64,000 nt of DNA from Streptomyces sp. AC558_RSS880 (GCF_019049255.1 NZ_JAGMUJ010000031.1:62001-126000), one strand, 5' to 3'; numbered from the stretch's first letter, positions 1 through 8,980 are shown. The notes: generated from the letters alone by a model not told the origin. Numbers and translations are program-made.

Positions 1-1
1 C

Positions 2-931
2 GGCGGCCGCTTCATCACCGAGTCGAAGGCGCCGCGCGCCCTGAAGCTGGACCTGGTGGGCGTCGCGCTGGTCACGCTGGCCCTGCTGATGCTGCTCTAC
101 CCGCTGACCCGGGGCCGTGAGCTGGGCTGGCCGCTGTGGGGGTACGTGTCGATGGCCGGCGCGCTGGTGGTCTTCGCGGCGCTGGTGGCGTACGAGCGGG
201 TCAAGGGCGCGCGGGACGGCTCCCCGCTGATCGAGCTGTCGCTGTTCAAGGTGAAGAGCTTCGCGGCGGGCATCGCGGTGCAGACGGTGTTCGGCATCGG
301 CCTCGGCATCTTCTTCCTGGTCTGGACGCTGTACATGCAGGTCGGCCTGGGCTGGAGCGCGCTGCGGGCCGGACTGACCGGGGTGCCGTTCTCCGTCGCG
401 GTCTCCGCGGCGGCCGGGATGTCGGTGCAGCTGCTGGTCCCGCGCTACGGGCGCAAGGTGCTCCAGGCGGGCGCGCTGGTGATGGCGGCCGGGGTGCTGG
501 TCTACATGTGGGAGGCCGAGCGGTACGGCCAGTCCATCGCCTCCTGGCAGATGGCGCTCCCGCTGGCGGTCATGGGCGTCGGCATGGGGCTGATCGTGGC
601 CCCGCTGACGGACGCCGTGCTCTCCGAGGTACCGCGTGAGCACGCCGGGTCGGCGTCGGGGCTGATCAACACCGTGCAGCAGATGGGGAACGCGCTGGGG
701 CTCGGCCTGGTGTCGGTGGTGTTCTTCGGGGTGATCGACGAGCGGCTCGCCCCGGCCGAGGTGGGCCCGGCCTTCGCCGACGGCTTCCGGCACGCGCTGG
801 GCTGGGTGGCCGCGGTGCTGGGCGTGATCTTCCTGCTGATGTTCGCCCTGCCCAAGCGTCCCGCCCAGCATGTGGAGGGTGCGGGGGAGGCTCCCGTGGC
901 GGTGGAGAAGGAGCGGGAACTCGTGGCCTGA
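2..931 (+). CDS. MFS drug exporter (DHA2-type), 3' part
   Basis: C-terminal part of a major facilitator superfamily efflux protein; the frame is open to the left edge, so the start lies outside the window. What is visible is a series of about eight hydrophobic helices separated by short basic loops. One loop (YERVKGARDGSPLIELSLFK) is the central linker typical of 14-TM DHA2/EmrB-QacA exporters, and a conserved segment HAGSASGLINTVQQMGNALG sits near the end. The tail is hydrophilic and acidic. The family uses the proton gradient to expel drugs or small metabolites. The substrate cannot be told from sequence. It is separated from the fru operon by a strong hairpin. Confidence 0.85.
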   Translation, partial: GGRFITESKAPRALKLDLVGVALVTLALLMLLYPLTRGRELGWPLWGYVSMAGALVVFAALVAYERVKGARDGSPLIELSLFKVKSFAAGIAVQTVFGIGLGIFFLVWTLYMQVGLGWSALRAGLTGVPFSVAVSAAAGMSVQLLVPRYGRKVLQAGALVMAAGVLVYMWEAERYGQSIASWQMALPLAVMGVGMGLIVAPLTDAVLSEVPREHAGSASGLINTVQQMGNALGLGLVSVVFFGVIDERLAPAEVGPAFADGFRHALGWVAAVLGVIFLLMFALPKRPAQHVEGAGEAPVAVEKERELVA

Positions 932-938
932 GCGGCTC

Positions 939-984
939 CACGGAGAGGGCCCGGCGCCTCATGAGGCGCCGGGCCCTCTCCGTG
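939..984 (+). terminator. Rho-independent-type hairpin after the MFS gene
   Basis: Perfect inverted repeat with arms 939-960 and 963-984 around a 2-base centre (22-bp arms, effective loop a little larger). It begins 8 bases after the MFS stop codon. No U-run follows, as is usual in Streptomyces. Confidence 0.85.
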
Positions 985-996
985 TGTACGTACGGA

Positions 997-1100
997 CATG
1001 AACGGAAGCCCGTTCGTGCCCGTACGTGCCCATGTCTGTTTACTTTCCGGACATCCGGGCGTACTCTGCGGGCGAAACCACACGTTCGGGCATGAACGGA
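997..1100 (+). promoter_or_regulatory. fru operon promoter and candidate FruR sites
   Basis: A promoter-like pair, TTTACT (1039-1044) and TACTCT (1062-1067), is separated by exactly 17 bases and points at the DeoR gene. Two direct copies of CATGAACGGA flank it (998-1007 and 1091-1100), one upstream and one downstream of the expected start point. This is a reasonable arrangement for a DeoR-family repressor acting on its own operon. The pattern is seen in the sequence; the assignment to FruR is inference. Confidence 0.5.
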
Positions 1101-1117
1101 CTCGGAGGCAGGCCACC

Positions 1118-1879
1118 ATGTACGCACCGGAACGCCAGCGGGAGATCCTGCGGCTCGCCCGCGACGGCGGCCGGGTGGACGTGGTCTCGCTGGCCGAGGA
1201 GTTCCAGGTGACCGCCGAGACCATCCGCCGGGACCTCAAGGCCCTCGACCGCGCCGGCCTGGTCCGCAGGGTGCACGGCGGGGCCATCCCGGCCGGACGC
1301 CTCGACTTCGAGCCGGACCTCGCCGAGCGGGAGACGACCGCGGCCGACGAGAAGGACCGCATCGCCAGGGCCGCCCTCGCCGAACTCCCGGCCGACGGCG
1401 CCGTGATCGTCGACGCCGGCTCGACGGCCGCGCTGCTCGCCGGCCTCCTGCCGGTGGAGCTCTCCCTCACCGTCGTCACCCACAGCCTGCCCATCGCGGC
1501 CCGCCTCGCCGACCACCCCGGCATCCAGCTCCATCTCGTCGGAGGGCGCGTACGGCACCGTACGCACGCCGCCGTGGACGCCTGGGCGCTGCGCGCGTAC
1601 GCCGAGATCCGCGCGGACGTCCTGTTCGTGGCCGCCAACGGGTTCTCCGCCGAACACGGGCTGACCACGCCCGACCTCGCCGAGGCCGCCGTGAAGCGCG
1701 CGGCCATGGCCGCCGCCCGCCGCGTGGTGCTGCTCGCCGACTCCTCCAAGCACGGCCAGGAGCACTTCGCCCGCTTCGGCGACCTGGGCGACGTGGACCT
1801 GCTGATCACCGACAGCGGGCTCAGCCCGGACGACGCCGCCGCGATCGAGCGCGGCGGCACGGAAGTAGTGCGCGCATGA
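1118..1879 (+). CDS. fruR: DeoR-family transcriptional regulator of fructose operon
   Basis: 253-residue DeoR/GlpR-type repressor. The N-terminal winged helix-turn-helix carries the family signature (VTAETIRRDLKALDRAGLVRRVHGG, residues about 28-50). The C-terminal DeoRC sugar-phosphate sensor domain includes VIVDAGSTAALLA and the terminal DLLITDSGLS motif. The ATG at 1118 is preceded by GGAGGC at good spacing; longer in-frame upstream starts would run through the promoter. The stop overlaps the start of fruK by 4 bases (ATGA), so it is co-transcribed with fruK and fruA. The likely effector is fructose 1-phosphate, inferred from context. Confidence 0.9.
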   Translation: MYAPERQREILRLARDGGRVDVVSLAEEFQVTAETIRRDLKALDRAGLVRRVHGGAIPAGRLDFEPDLAERETTAADEKDRIARAALAELPADGAVIVDAGSTAALLAGLLPVELSLTVVTHSLPIAARLADHPGIQLHLVGGRVRHRTHAAVDAWALRAYAEIRADVLFVAANGFSAEHGLTTPDLAEAAVKRAAMAAARRVVLLADSSKHGQEHFARFGDLGDVDLLITDSGLSPDDAAAIERGGTEVVRA

Positions 1880-2823
1880 TCCTCACCGTCACCCCCAACC
1901 CGTCCCTGGACCGCACCTACGAGGTCCCCTCGCTGGACCGCGGCGAGGTCGTCCGGGCCACCGGCGAACGCGTCGACCCTGGCGGCAAGGGCGTCAACGT
2001 CTCCCGCGCCGTCACCGCGGCCGGCCGGCGCACGGTCGCGGTGCTGCCCCTGGGCGGCGCACCGGGCGCCCTGGTCGCCGACCTGCTTGACGCGCAGGGC
2101 ATCGAGGTCGCTCCGGTCCCGGTCGCCGGCGCCACCCGCTCCAACATCGCGCTCGCCGAGGCGGACGGCGTGCTCACGAAGATCAACGCGCCGGGCCCGG
2201 AACTGACGCCGGCCGAGCGGGAACTGCTCCTCGACACCGTGCGCCGGCAGTCCCCGGGCGCCGACTGGATCGCCTGCTGCGGCAGCCTGCCGCGCGGACT
2301 CGCCCCCTCCTGGTACGCCGAACTGGTCGCCCGGGTGCACGCCGCCGGCGTACGCGTCGCACTGGACACCTCAGGGCCCGCGCTGCTCGCGGCCCTGCGC
2401 GAGCGGCCCGACGTGGTGAAGCCGAACGCCGGGGAGCTCGCCGAGGCCGTGGGGCGGCCCCTGGTCACCGTGGGCGACGCGCTGAAGGCGGCGGAGGAGC
2501 TGCGGGGGATGGGCGCCCGGGCCGTCCTCGCGAGCCTCGGCGCCGACGGGCAGTTGCTCGTGGACGACGACGGCGCATGGTTCGGCACCGCGGCGGTGGA
2601 CGCCGTCCGCAGCAACGTGGGCGCCGGCGACTCCTCGCTGGCCGGGTTCCTCGTCGCCGGCGGGCGCGGCCCCGAGGCGCTCGCCTCCGCCGTCGCCCAC
2701 GGCGCGGCGGCCGTCCGGCTTCCCGGCAGCGTGATGCCGACCCCGGCCGACCTGGACCCGGCCGCGGTGACCGTCACGGCCGAGGTACCCGCCGACCGCG
2801 CACTGCGGGAGCCGGTGTCATGA
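1876..2823 (+). CDS. fruK: 1-phosphofructokinase
   Basis: 315-residue PfkB-family sugar kinase that phosphorylates fructose 1-phosphate, the product of the fructose PTS, to fructose 1,6-bisphosphate in the cytoplasm. Visible signatures are the N-terminal TVTPNPSLDRTYEV, the substrate-binding GGKGVNVSRA (about 37-46), a CGSLPRG loop and the C-terminal anion-hole/catalytic motif NVGAGDSSLAGF (Asp general base, about 247-258). Length fits the LacC/FruK subgroup. It overlaps fruR by 4 bases and is followed 76 bases later by fruA. Confidence 0.95.
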   Translation: MILTVTPNPSLDRTYEVPSLDRGEVVRATGERVDPGGKGVNVSRAVTAAGRRTVAVLPLGGAPGALVADLLDAQGIEVAPVPVAGATRSNIALAEADGVLTKINAPGPELTPAERELLLDTVRRQSPGADWIACCGSLPRGLAPSWYAELVARVHAAGVRVALDTSGPALLAALRERPDVVKPNAGELAEAVGRPLVTVGDALKAAEELRGMGARAVLASLGADGQLLVDDDGAWFGTAAVDAVRSNVGAGDSSLAGFLVAGGRGPEALASAVAHGAAAVRLPGSVMPTPADLDPAAVTVTAEVPADRALREPVS

Positions 2824-2899
2824 CCCCTCCCCTCCTCACCCCCGTCCCCCCTTCCGCCCACCCCGCTGCACGGGCGATACGCGTGCGAAGGAGCCCGCG

Positions 2900-4936
2900 A
2901 TGAGCGACATGATCACTGCGGAACTGGTCGATCTCGACCTGTCCGCCGACACCAAGGAGGCGGCGGCGCGCGCCCTCGCCGAGCGCATGGTGGCCCTGGG
3001 CCGGGTGACCGACCTGGACGGCTTCCTCGCCGACGTCGCCGCCCGCGAGGCGCAGATGCCGACCGGCCTCGACGGCGGCATCGGCATCCCGCACTGCCGC
3101 AGTGAGCACGTCACCGAGCCCACGCTCGCCTTCGGACGCAGCGCCGCCGGGATCGACTTCGGCGCGGCGGACGGGCCCGCCGACCTGGTCTTCCTGATCG
3201 CCGCCCCGGCCGGCGCCGACGACGCCCATCTGACGATCCTGTCGTCGCTGGCCCGGCAGCTGATGAACACCGGGTTCACCGATGCCCTGCGGTCGGTGGG
3301 CGACGCGGGAGCGGCGGCCGCGCTCATCCAGGGCGAAGAGGCCGGCTCCGCGGCCGCCGAAGACTCCGTGGCGGCACCGGCGGCGGCCTCCGCCGGCGCC
3401 GCCACGGGCACCACCGTTCCCGAGGGGGACCGCCCGTTCCGGGTCGTCGCCGTCACCTCCTGCCCCACCGGCATCGCCCACACCTACATGGCCGCCGAGT
3501 CGCTGGAGAACGCCGGCCGGGAAGCCGGCGTCGAGATCGTCGTCGAGACCCAGGGCTCCGCCGGCTTCACCCGGCTCGACCCGGCCGTGATCGCGGCGGC
3601 CGACGGCGTGATCTTCGCCCACGACGTGCCCGTACGGGAGAAGGACCGCTTCGCGGGCAAGCCGACCGTCGACACCGGCGTCAAGGCGGCCATCAACCGC
3701 CCCGCCGACCTGATCGCCGAGGTGAGGGGCAAGGCCGAGCGCGGCGAGGTCACCGCGGCGGCCGCCGCGGCCGACGGCGGAACGCCCGTCGAGCGCGCCG
3801 GCGACGGCGGCGAGGGCTACGGCACCAAGCTGCGCACCTGGCTGATGTCCGGCGTCAGCTACATGGTGCCGTTCGTCGCGGCGGGCGGTCTGCTCATCGC
3901 CCTCGGCTTCGCGATCGGCGGCTACGAGATCAACGAGGCGCCGTCGGTGATGGACCACTTCGTGTGGACCCAGGCCGACAGTTGGGGCGCGCTGCTCTTC
4001 CAGATCGGCGGCGTCGCCTTCGGCTTCCTCGTCCCCGTGCTGGCCGGCTACATCGCCTACGGCATGGCCGACCGGCCCGGCCTGGTGCCGGGCTTCGTCG
4101 GCGGCGCGATCTCGCTCACCGTCAACGCCGGATTCCTCGGCGGTCTCGCGGCCGGTCTGATCGCCGGCGGCGTGGTGCTCGCGATCCAGAGGGTGCGCAT
4201 CCCGGCGGCCCTGCGCGGCATCATGCCGGTGGTGGTGATCCCGCTGATCTCCGCGGCGGTCGTCGGCTTCCTGATGTTCGTCGTCATCGGCAAGCCCATC
4301 GCCGAGGCCCAGAAGGGCATGACCGACTGGCTGAACGGCCTGACCGGCACCAACGCCGTCCTGCTCGGCGCCCTCCTCGGCCTGATGATGACGTTCGATC
4401 TGGGCGGTCCGGTCAACAAGGTCGCCTACACCTTCGCCACCGCCGGGATCGCCGTCGCGAGCCCCAGCGACTCCGCGATGAAGATCATGGCCGCGGTGAT
4501 GGCCGCCGGCATGGTGCCGCCGCTGGCGATGGCCCTGGCCACCACGGTCCGCGGCAAGCTCTTCGACCGCACCGAACGCGAGAACGGCAAGGCCGCCTGG
4601 GTCCTGGGCGCCTCCTTCATCTCCGAGGGCGCGATCCCGTTCGCCGCCGCCGACCCGCTGCGGGTGATCCCCGCCTCGATGGCGGGCGGCGCGGTCACCG
4701 GCGCCCTGTCGATGACCTTCGGCGCCACCCTGCGCGCCCCGCACGGCGGCGTCTTCGTCGTCCCGCTGATCGGCAACCCGTTCCTCTACCTGGTCGCCAT
4801 CGCCGCGGGCGTCTGTGTCACGGCGGCGCTGGTGATCGCCCTCAAGGGCCTGCGCAAGCCGGCCCCGGTCACCACGGGCGCGGGCGGGGACGCAGCGGTG
4901 GCGTCGGCGGAGACCAAGCAGCCGGTGGCCGCGTAG
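2900..4936 (+). CDS. fruA: PTS fructose transporter, EIIABC fused
   Basis: 678-residue permease that imports fructose and phosphorylates it at C1. Three domains are visible in order. EIIA (about 1-150) has the phospho-His motif GIGIPHCRSEH (His near 65). EIIB (about 170-275) has the phospho-Cys motif VTSCPTGIAHTYMAAE (Cys near 188). EIIC (about 305-655) has about nine hydrophobic helices and the conserved FISEGAIPFAAADP loop. An Ala-rich linker joins A and B. The start at 2900 is preceded by GAAGGAG. It is the last gene of the fruR-fruK-fruA operon, with a hairpin downstream. Confidence 0.95.
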   Translation: MSDMITAELVDLDLSADTKEAAARALAERMVALGRVTDLDGFLADVAAREAQMPTGLDGGIGIPHCRSEHVTEPTLAFGRSAAGIDFGAADGPADLVFLIAAPAGADDAHLTILSSLARQLMNTGFTDALRSVGDAGAAAALIQGEEAGSAAAEDSVAAPAAASAGAATGTTVPEGDRPFRVVAVTSCPTGIAHTYMAAESLENAGREAGVEIVVETQGSAGFTRLDPAVIAAADGVIFAHDVPVREKDRFAGKPTVDTGVKAAINRPADLIAEVRGKAERGEVTAAAAAADGGTPVERAGDGGEGYGTKLRTWLMSGVSYMVPFVAAGGLLIALGFAIGGYEINEAPSVMDHFVWTQADSWGALLFQIGGVAFGFLVPVLAGYIAYGMADRPGLVPGFVGGAISLTVNAGFLGGLAAGLIAGGVVLAIQRVRIPAALRGIMPVVVIPLISAAVVGFLMFVVIGKPIAEAQKGMTDWLNGLTGTNAVLLGALLGLMMTFDLGGPVNKVAYTFATAGIAVASPSDSAMKIMAAVMAAGMVPPLAMALATTVRGKLFDRTERENGKAAWVLGASFISEGAIPFAAADPLRVIPASMAGGAVTGALSMTFGATLRAPHGGVFVVPLIGNPFLYLVAIAAGVCVTAALVIALKGLRKPAPVTTGAGGDAAVASAETKQPVAA

Positions 4937-5007
4937 AGTTACGGCGATGCGTCCGTTTGGGTAGGTGTGGGCGTTTCACTCCTACTGCGATATAGATCAC
5001 CATCATC

Positions 5008-5037
5008 ACGATCCGGGGTCGAAGCCCCGGATCGTGG
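5008..5037 (+). terminator. Terminator hairpin after fruA
   Basis: Perfect 12-bp stem CACGATCCGGGG / CCCCGGATCGTG with a six-base loop, 71 bases after the fruA stop. It closes the fructose operon and lies just before the next small gene. Confidence 0.8.
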
Positions 5038-5052
5038 TGTGTACTGGGCCGC

Positions 5053-5337
5053 ATGCCTGAGTACACGACACTCTCGCGGACGACGGGCGCCACCGTCCTC
5101 ACCCTGGTGGCCATGGCCTGCGCGGCGGGCCTGGCCGACGCCCTGCGGCGCCGCCGCGGGTGGATGCGCGAGCGCACCCGGGAGCGCCCGGAGGCCGCCC
5201 CGCGGCACACGCCCCACGGCACCCCGGTGATCCCGCGCCAGCAGCGGACCGGCCCCCCTGTGGAATCCGTACGGCTCACGCCGGCGGAACGCGACGCGTT
5301 CGCCGTGCTGGTGCGGCGCCTCAGCGAAGGGAACTGA
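5053..5337 (+). CDS. Small hypothetical protein with one N-terminal membrane segment
   Basis: 94 residues, not recognised as a named family. The N-terminus has a short hydrophobic stretch (TGATVLTLVAMACAAGLADAL) followed by a run of arginines, as in a single-pass protein with a cytoplasmic basic tail. The C-terminus is an amphipathic stretch, RLTPAERDAFAVLVRRLSEGN. Codon use is strongly GC-biased at third positions, supporting a real gene. It sits alone between the fru terminator and a convergent gene. Confidence 0.6.
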   Translation: MPEYTTLSRTTGATVLTLVAMACAAGLADALRRRRGWMRERTRERPEAAPRHTPHGTPVIPRQQRTGPPVESVRLTPAERDAFAVLVRRLSEGN

Positions 5338-5358
5338 GCCGCGGCCCCGCCCGCCGCC

Positions 5359-6114
5359 TCAGGAGACCTGCGCCGCCCGGCGCTCCATCGCCTCCCGTGC
5401 CGCGTCCTCGCTGACGTACACCTCGCACATGTGCCGCCCGTCCGGCGTGACCGTGTGCTCGACCTCCCACACGGACAGCTCCGCACCGTCACCCAGCAGG
5501 AACGCGTGCTCGTAGAGCGAGAAGGACAGCCCCGCCCGTCCCGCCCGTCCCGCGCGGGACGGGCGGCCGAAGGCCTGCGTGATCCGGTGCGCGCACGCCG
5601 TGGCCAGCAGCGCGGCCGTCTCCGCGCCCGGCCGGTCCGTGTTCTCCGCCCGGCGCAGTAAGCGCCGCGCGTGATCCGCGGAACCGTCCGGGACGTACAC
5701 GTTCCGCAGTGCGGGAGGCGGCAACAGCTGCACCGTCACCGGCAGTTCGAAGTCCGGCGTGTCCGGCGGCAACGGCAGCCGGGCCGTGGCCGTCCGCAGT
5801 TCCTCCTCGTCCACGTACACCTCGTGCTGCGGCTCGTCCCCCGGCGCCGTGTTGTGCACGAGCTCCCAGAGCGTCAGCGCCGAACCGTCGGCGAGCAGCC
5901 AGGTGTGGCGGTACGTCTCCCGGTGCAGCCCCGCGCTGTGGTGCGCGGAGTGCAGCGAACCGTCGTGCGCCAGCGCGCAGTCCAGCCGCCGGATCGCCTC
6001 GTCCGGCAGCTCGAAGGAGTTCAGGGCGCGGCCGAGGAGGCGCGCGAGGTGTTCCTCCGGAGACTCGGGTGAGTCGGGTGGTTCGTACGCTGCCGTCTCG
6101 TACGGAACGCTCAA
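5359..6114 (-). CDS. DUF6227-type Streptomyces hypothetical protein
   Basis: 251-residue soluble acidic protein with no signal peptide or membrane helix. The two halves look like a duplication: SALTLWELVHNTAPGDEPQHEVYVDEEE and ELSVWEVEHTVTPDGRHMCEVYVSEDA share the pattern L-x-x-W-E-x-E/V-H-x-T-P-(D)-x-x-E-V-Y-V. I recall this as the DUF6227 family, restricted to Streptomyces and relatives, without known function. A short Pro-Ser-Arg-Ala-Gly-rich insert lies near residue 190. It is followed at its 5' side by a 195-base spacer. Confidence 0.75.
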   Translation of the reverse strand: MSVPYETAAYEPPDSPESPEEHLARLLGRALNSFELPDEAIRRLDCALAHDGSLHSAHHSAGLHRETYRHTWLLADGSALTLWELVHNTAPGDEPQHEVYVDEEELRTATARLPLPPDTPDFELPVTVQLLPPPALRNVYVPDGSADHARRLLRRAENTDRPGAETAALLATACAHRITQAFGRPSRAGRAGRAGLSFSLYEHAFLLGDGAELSVWEVEHTVTPDGRHMCEVYVSEDAAREAMERRAAQVS

Positions 6115-6309
6115 GGTTTCTCCCGGCGTTGCTGCATGTCACCTTGTGGGTGCATACCGTAGCCCCTCGGGCGGAATCGTGTCCGGGAACCGAGGAAATG
6201 TATGGCGAAAAACGAACGGAGCGCGCGAGAAATTCCCGGCACCGCCCGGACGTACGTCAACTGCTTCTGAGCAAACGGTACTTCGGCAGCAGATGGCCGA
6301 CCCCTCCTT

Positions 6310-7338
6310 TCAGTGCCCGCCGTACAACTCCCCGTACGACGGCCACGAACCGCCCGGACCGTCCACCGGGCCGGCGGCGCGGACGGCCCGTACGATCGCG
6401 CGGGTCACCAGGTCCGCGCCCGCCGCGAGGACCTCGTTCAGGGCCAGGGGGTCCGCCGCGTCGAGCGGGCGGGCGCCCGTGGCCAGGGTGAAGACGGTGT
6501 CGCCGTCGCTGAGCAGATGCACCGGCCGCACGGCCCGCGCGATGCCGTCGTGCGCGGTGCCGGCCAGTTTCTGCGCCTGCGCCTTGGACAGGCCGGCGTC
6601 GGTGGCGACCACCGCGAGCGTGGTGTTCAGCGGTGGAGCCGCGTTCCGCCCGGCCACCTCCGCGAGCCGCCGCAGCGCGGCCCCGTGCACCTCCGGCTCC
6701 GGATAACGCACCCGGCCCTGGAACAACTCCCCGTACAGCACCCCCGTCTCCGGATCCACCACCGATCCCGCCGCGTTGGCCACCACCAGCGCGGCCACCG
6801 TGATGCCCGAGTCCAGCACCGCGCTCGCGGTGCCGATCCCGCCCTTCACCTGCCCGACCACCGCGCCCGTACCGGCGCCCACGCACCCCTGTGGCACCGG
6901 CGCTCCGGGACCGGTCGCCGCCGCGGCCTCGACCGCGGCACGGCCGGTGGCCGCGTCCGGCCGGGCCCGGAAGTCGCCGCCCCGCCCCAGGTCGAAGACA
7001 CAGGCGGCCGGCACCACCGGCACCACATGCGCGGGATCCGGCCCGACGCGCACCCCGCGCCCCCGCTCCTCCAGCCAGGCCATCACCCCGGACGCCGCGT
7101 CGAGCCCGTACGCGCTGCCCCCGGTCAGCACGACCGCCTCGACCGTCCGCACCAGGTTGCGCGGATCGAGCGCGTCGGTCTCCTTCGTGCCGGGGCCGCC
7201 GCCGCGCACGTCCACCGCGGCCACGGCCCCGCCCTCGGGCGCGAGCACGACCGTGGTGCCCGTGAGCCATCCGTCGCCGGTACGCGTCGCGTGTCCCACG
7301 CGCACGCCGGCCACATCCGTCAGAGCGTCAGCTGTCAT
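6310..7338 (-). CDS. P1 family peptidase (DmpA/L-aminopeptidase type)
   Basis: 342-residue N-terminal nucleophile hydrolase of MEROPS family S58. These enzymes cleave themselves in front of a Ser and then act as aminopeptidases or amidases. Visible signatures are the N-terminal LTDVAGVRVGHATRTGDGWLTGTT, an AVDVRGGGPGTKETD segment, LTGGSAYGLDAASGVM, and the processing region NTTLAVVATDAGLSKAQ, where the NT-T element precedes the new N-terminus. Length is normal. It appears monocistronic; the next gene starts 43 bases away on the other strand. Confidence 0.9.
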   Translation of the reverse strand: MTADALTDVAGVRVGHATRTGDGWLTGTTVVLAPEGGAVAAVDVRGGGPGTKETDALDPRNLVRTVEAVVLTGGSAYGLDAASGVMAWLEERGRGVRVGPDPAHVVPVVPAACVFDLGRGGDFRARPDAATGRAAVEAAAATGPGAPVPQGCVGAGTGAVVGQVKGGIGTASAVLDSGITVAALVVANAAGSVVDPETGVLYGELFQGRVRYPEPEVHGAALRRLAEVAGRNAAPPLNTTLAVVATDAGLSKAQAQKLAGTAHDGIARAVRPVHLLSDGDTVFTLATGARPLDAADPLALNEVLAAGADLVTRAIVRAVRAAGPVDGPGGSWPSYGELYGGH

Positions 7339-7381
7339 GGGGCCAGTACTGCCCGGTCAGGGGCGGCCGTACCCTGGGCAC

Positions 7382-7558
7382 ATGAGCACCGACCCCGATC
7401 CCCGCCCGAGTGGGCCCACGCCGGCGCTGGTCTTCGACGACCCGCTGGACCAGCAGTCCTCGGACGACACGGACCGCGGCTGGGGCGAGCGTCCGTCCGG
7501 CGACAGCGCGGCCGACCTCAAGCGCTTCCTCGACGAGAAGCCGCCCCACCACCTCTGA
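7382..7558 (+). CDS. Small acidic hypothetical protein (58 aa)
   Basis: 58 residues, rich in Asp, Pro and Ser, with an amphipathic end (SAADLKRFLDEKPPHHL). The ATG at 7382 is chosen because an upstream extension would overlap the divergent P1 peptidase. It is diverged from the peptidase gene with a 43-base gap and convergent with mscL. Probably a conserved Streptomyces orphan; no function can be assigned. Confidence 0.6.
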   Translation: MSTDPDPRPSGPTPALVFDDPLDQQSSDDTDRGWGERPSGDSAADLKRFLDEKPPHHL

Positions 7559-7571
7559 CCCGGCGGAGCGC

Positions 7572-8042
7572 CTATCGCTCGTCCCGGCCCGTGCCGCGCT
7601 GCGCGACGAGGGTGTCGCGGATCTCCTTGAGCACCTCCAGCTCGGTGATCTCGACGACCTCGTGCGCGCCTTCCTTCGCCTTCCGGCGGGCCTCCACCCG
7701 GGCCAGGTACTTCGCCATGGGCAGCACCATCAGGAAGTAGACGACCGCCGCGGTGATCACGAACTGCAGCGTCGCCCCGAGGACCGAGCCCCACAGGATC
7801 CGCACGCCGGTCGCCGCGTCGCCGGCGCCCTCGCAGGGGCCCTTCAGGCACGAGCTGTAGCTGTCCAGGTTCTTGGTGCCGAAGGCGCCCACCAGCGGAT
7901 TGATGACGCCCTTCACGACCGCGTTGACGATGTTGGTGAAGGCCGCGCCGATCACCACCGCCACGGCCAGATCGACGACGTTGCCCCGCATCAGGAAGGC
8001 CTTGAAGCCCTGCAGGACGCTCGTCTTCTCCTGGTCGCTCAC
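7572..8042 (-). CDS. mscL: Large-conductance mechanosensitive channel
   Basis: 156 residues. MscL forms a homopentameric membrane pore that opens under tension to release solutes during hypo-osmotic shock. The N-terminal amphipathic helix and TM1 are visible (FKAFLMRGNVVDLAVAVVIG, with the constriction-region GAAFTNIV), followed by a periplasmic loop, TM2 (LQFVITAAVVYFLMVLPMAK) and a charged C-terminal helix. The periplasmic loop contains two Cys (SCLKGPC) that could form a disulfide, which is unusual for the family. Confidence 0.95.
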   Translation of the reverse strand: MSDQEKTSVLQGFKAFLMRGNVVDLAVAVVIGAAFTNIVNAVVKGVINPLVGAFGTKNLDSYSSCLKGPCEGAGDAATGVRILWGSVLGATLQFVITAAVVYFLMVLPMAKYLARVEARRKAKEGAHEVVEITELEVLKEIRDTLVAQRGTGRDER

Positions 8043-8177
8043 TTCGGGGCCTCATTTCTCGTGCGTATGGTGCGGAAGAAAACGCTCCGCAACCTACGTC
8101 ACCCCTGTGCCGGCCTGTCCAGTCGGGCCGCCCGGCGAAAGGGCCCGGCACGCGGACGAGGACCGGAGAAGCACCGG

Positions 8178-8681
8178 TCACCACACCGTCACCGCCAGCC
8201 GTGCCGTGGCGCTCGCGCCGGCCAGGCCGGCCGCGGTGGAACGCGGCACCGACAGCACGACCAGCGCCCCGCCGTCGCCCGCGCCGTCCGCCGGTTCCGG
8301 CACCTCGGTCACCCGTGCCCCGCGCGCGACCACCCGGGCCTCGCCTCCGGACACCGTCTCCTCGGCGGCGATCACGTCCACCCGGTCGCCCGGCCGCAGC
8401 AGCCGTACCGTGGCCGCGTCGGCGATCCGCACCGCCGCCGTGACCGCCGCGCCCGCGCCCCGCGCCCGCACGGCACGGTCCCCGGGGGACACCGGGGTGG
8501 CACGGACCGCCGGGGACCCGTCGGGACGGTCACGGGACCGGTCCGCGTCCCGCGGCCCCGCCGCCACCAGCGCCGCCGCCGTGACCGCGAGGCCGAGCGC
8601 CACGGCTCGCCTCCGGTGCCGTACGAGCCGGCCGGGGAGGGGCAGGGCACCGCGCACCCGCACCGGGGCGAAGTGCGGCAC
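8178..8681 (-). CDS. SAF-domain, RcpC/CpaB-like protein
   Basis: About 167 residues from a GTG at 8681; the open frame continues upstream to 9029, but that part is low-complexity Pro/Gly/Ser encoded by a tandem repeat and is unlikely to be translated. Visible are a basic N-terminus (RLVRHRRR), one membrane anchor (ALGLAVTAAALVAAG) and a C-terminal SAF-like beta domain with LLRPGDRVDVIAAEE, the hallmark of Flp-pilus assembly proteins CpaB/RcpC. No other pilus genes are nearby, so pilus function is doubtful. Start uncertain. Confidence 0.65.
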   Translation of the reverse strand: MPHFAPVRVRGALPLPGRLVRHRRRAVALGLAVTAAALVAAGPRDADRSRDRPDGSPAVRATPVSPGDRAVRARGAGAAVTAAVRIADAATVRLLRPGDRVDVIAAEETVSGGEARVVARGARVTEVPEPADGAGDGGALVVLSVPRSTAAGLAGASATARLAVTVW

Positions 8682-8710
8682 CTCGCACGGGGGAGGGACC
8701 TCAAGGCCGG

Positions 8711-8782
8711 GCGGGTGGGGGAACGAGGCGCCGGGCGGGTGGGGGAACGAGGCGCCGGGTGGGTGGGGGAACGAGACGCCCG
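8711..8782. repeat. Three tandem 24-bp repeats
   Basis: Units at 8711-8734, 8735-8758 and 8759-8782; the first two are identical and the third differs at a few bases. The unit is a multiple of three, and on the minus strand it encodes an 8-residue Pro-Pro-Gly-Ala-Ser-Phe-Pro-His repeat in frame with the SAF gene. The 300 bases between the SAF gene start and the next gene hold this array and no other recognisable gene. Confidence 0.85.
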
Positions 8783-8980
8783 GCGGGCGCGGGACAGCGC
8801 GGGAGGGGGAGCGGAGCGAGGAGGGAAGACGGGACACGGGTACCACCACCTGCGACGAGGGACCGGCTTGCGACTCCCACGATGAGGCCTCGCGCCGCGC
8901 CCCGCCGGGCCCTGTGGACGCACCACGGCCCTGTGGAGAACTCCCCCACCCGAACGGGACGCTCCGCCCCCCCCGAGCGG

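Noticed and set aside
502..2340. 612-residue minus-strand reading frame, and similar long antisense frames elsewhere (for example 2774-4744, 13584-16355, 39505-42210)
   Set aside because: These are shadows of well-supported genes, caused by high GC; they show low-complexity Arg/Gly/Ala composition and no family motifs.
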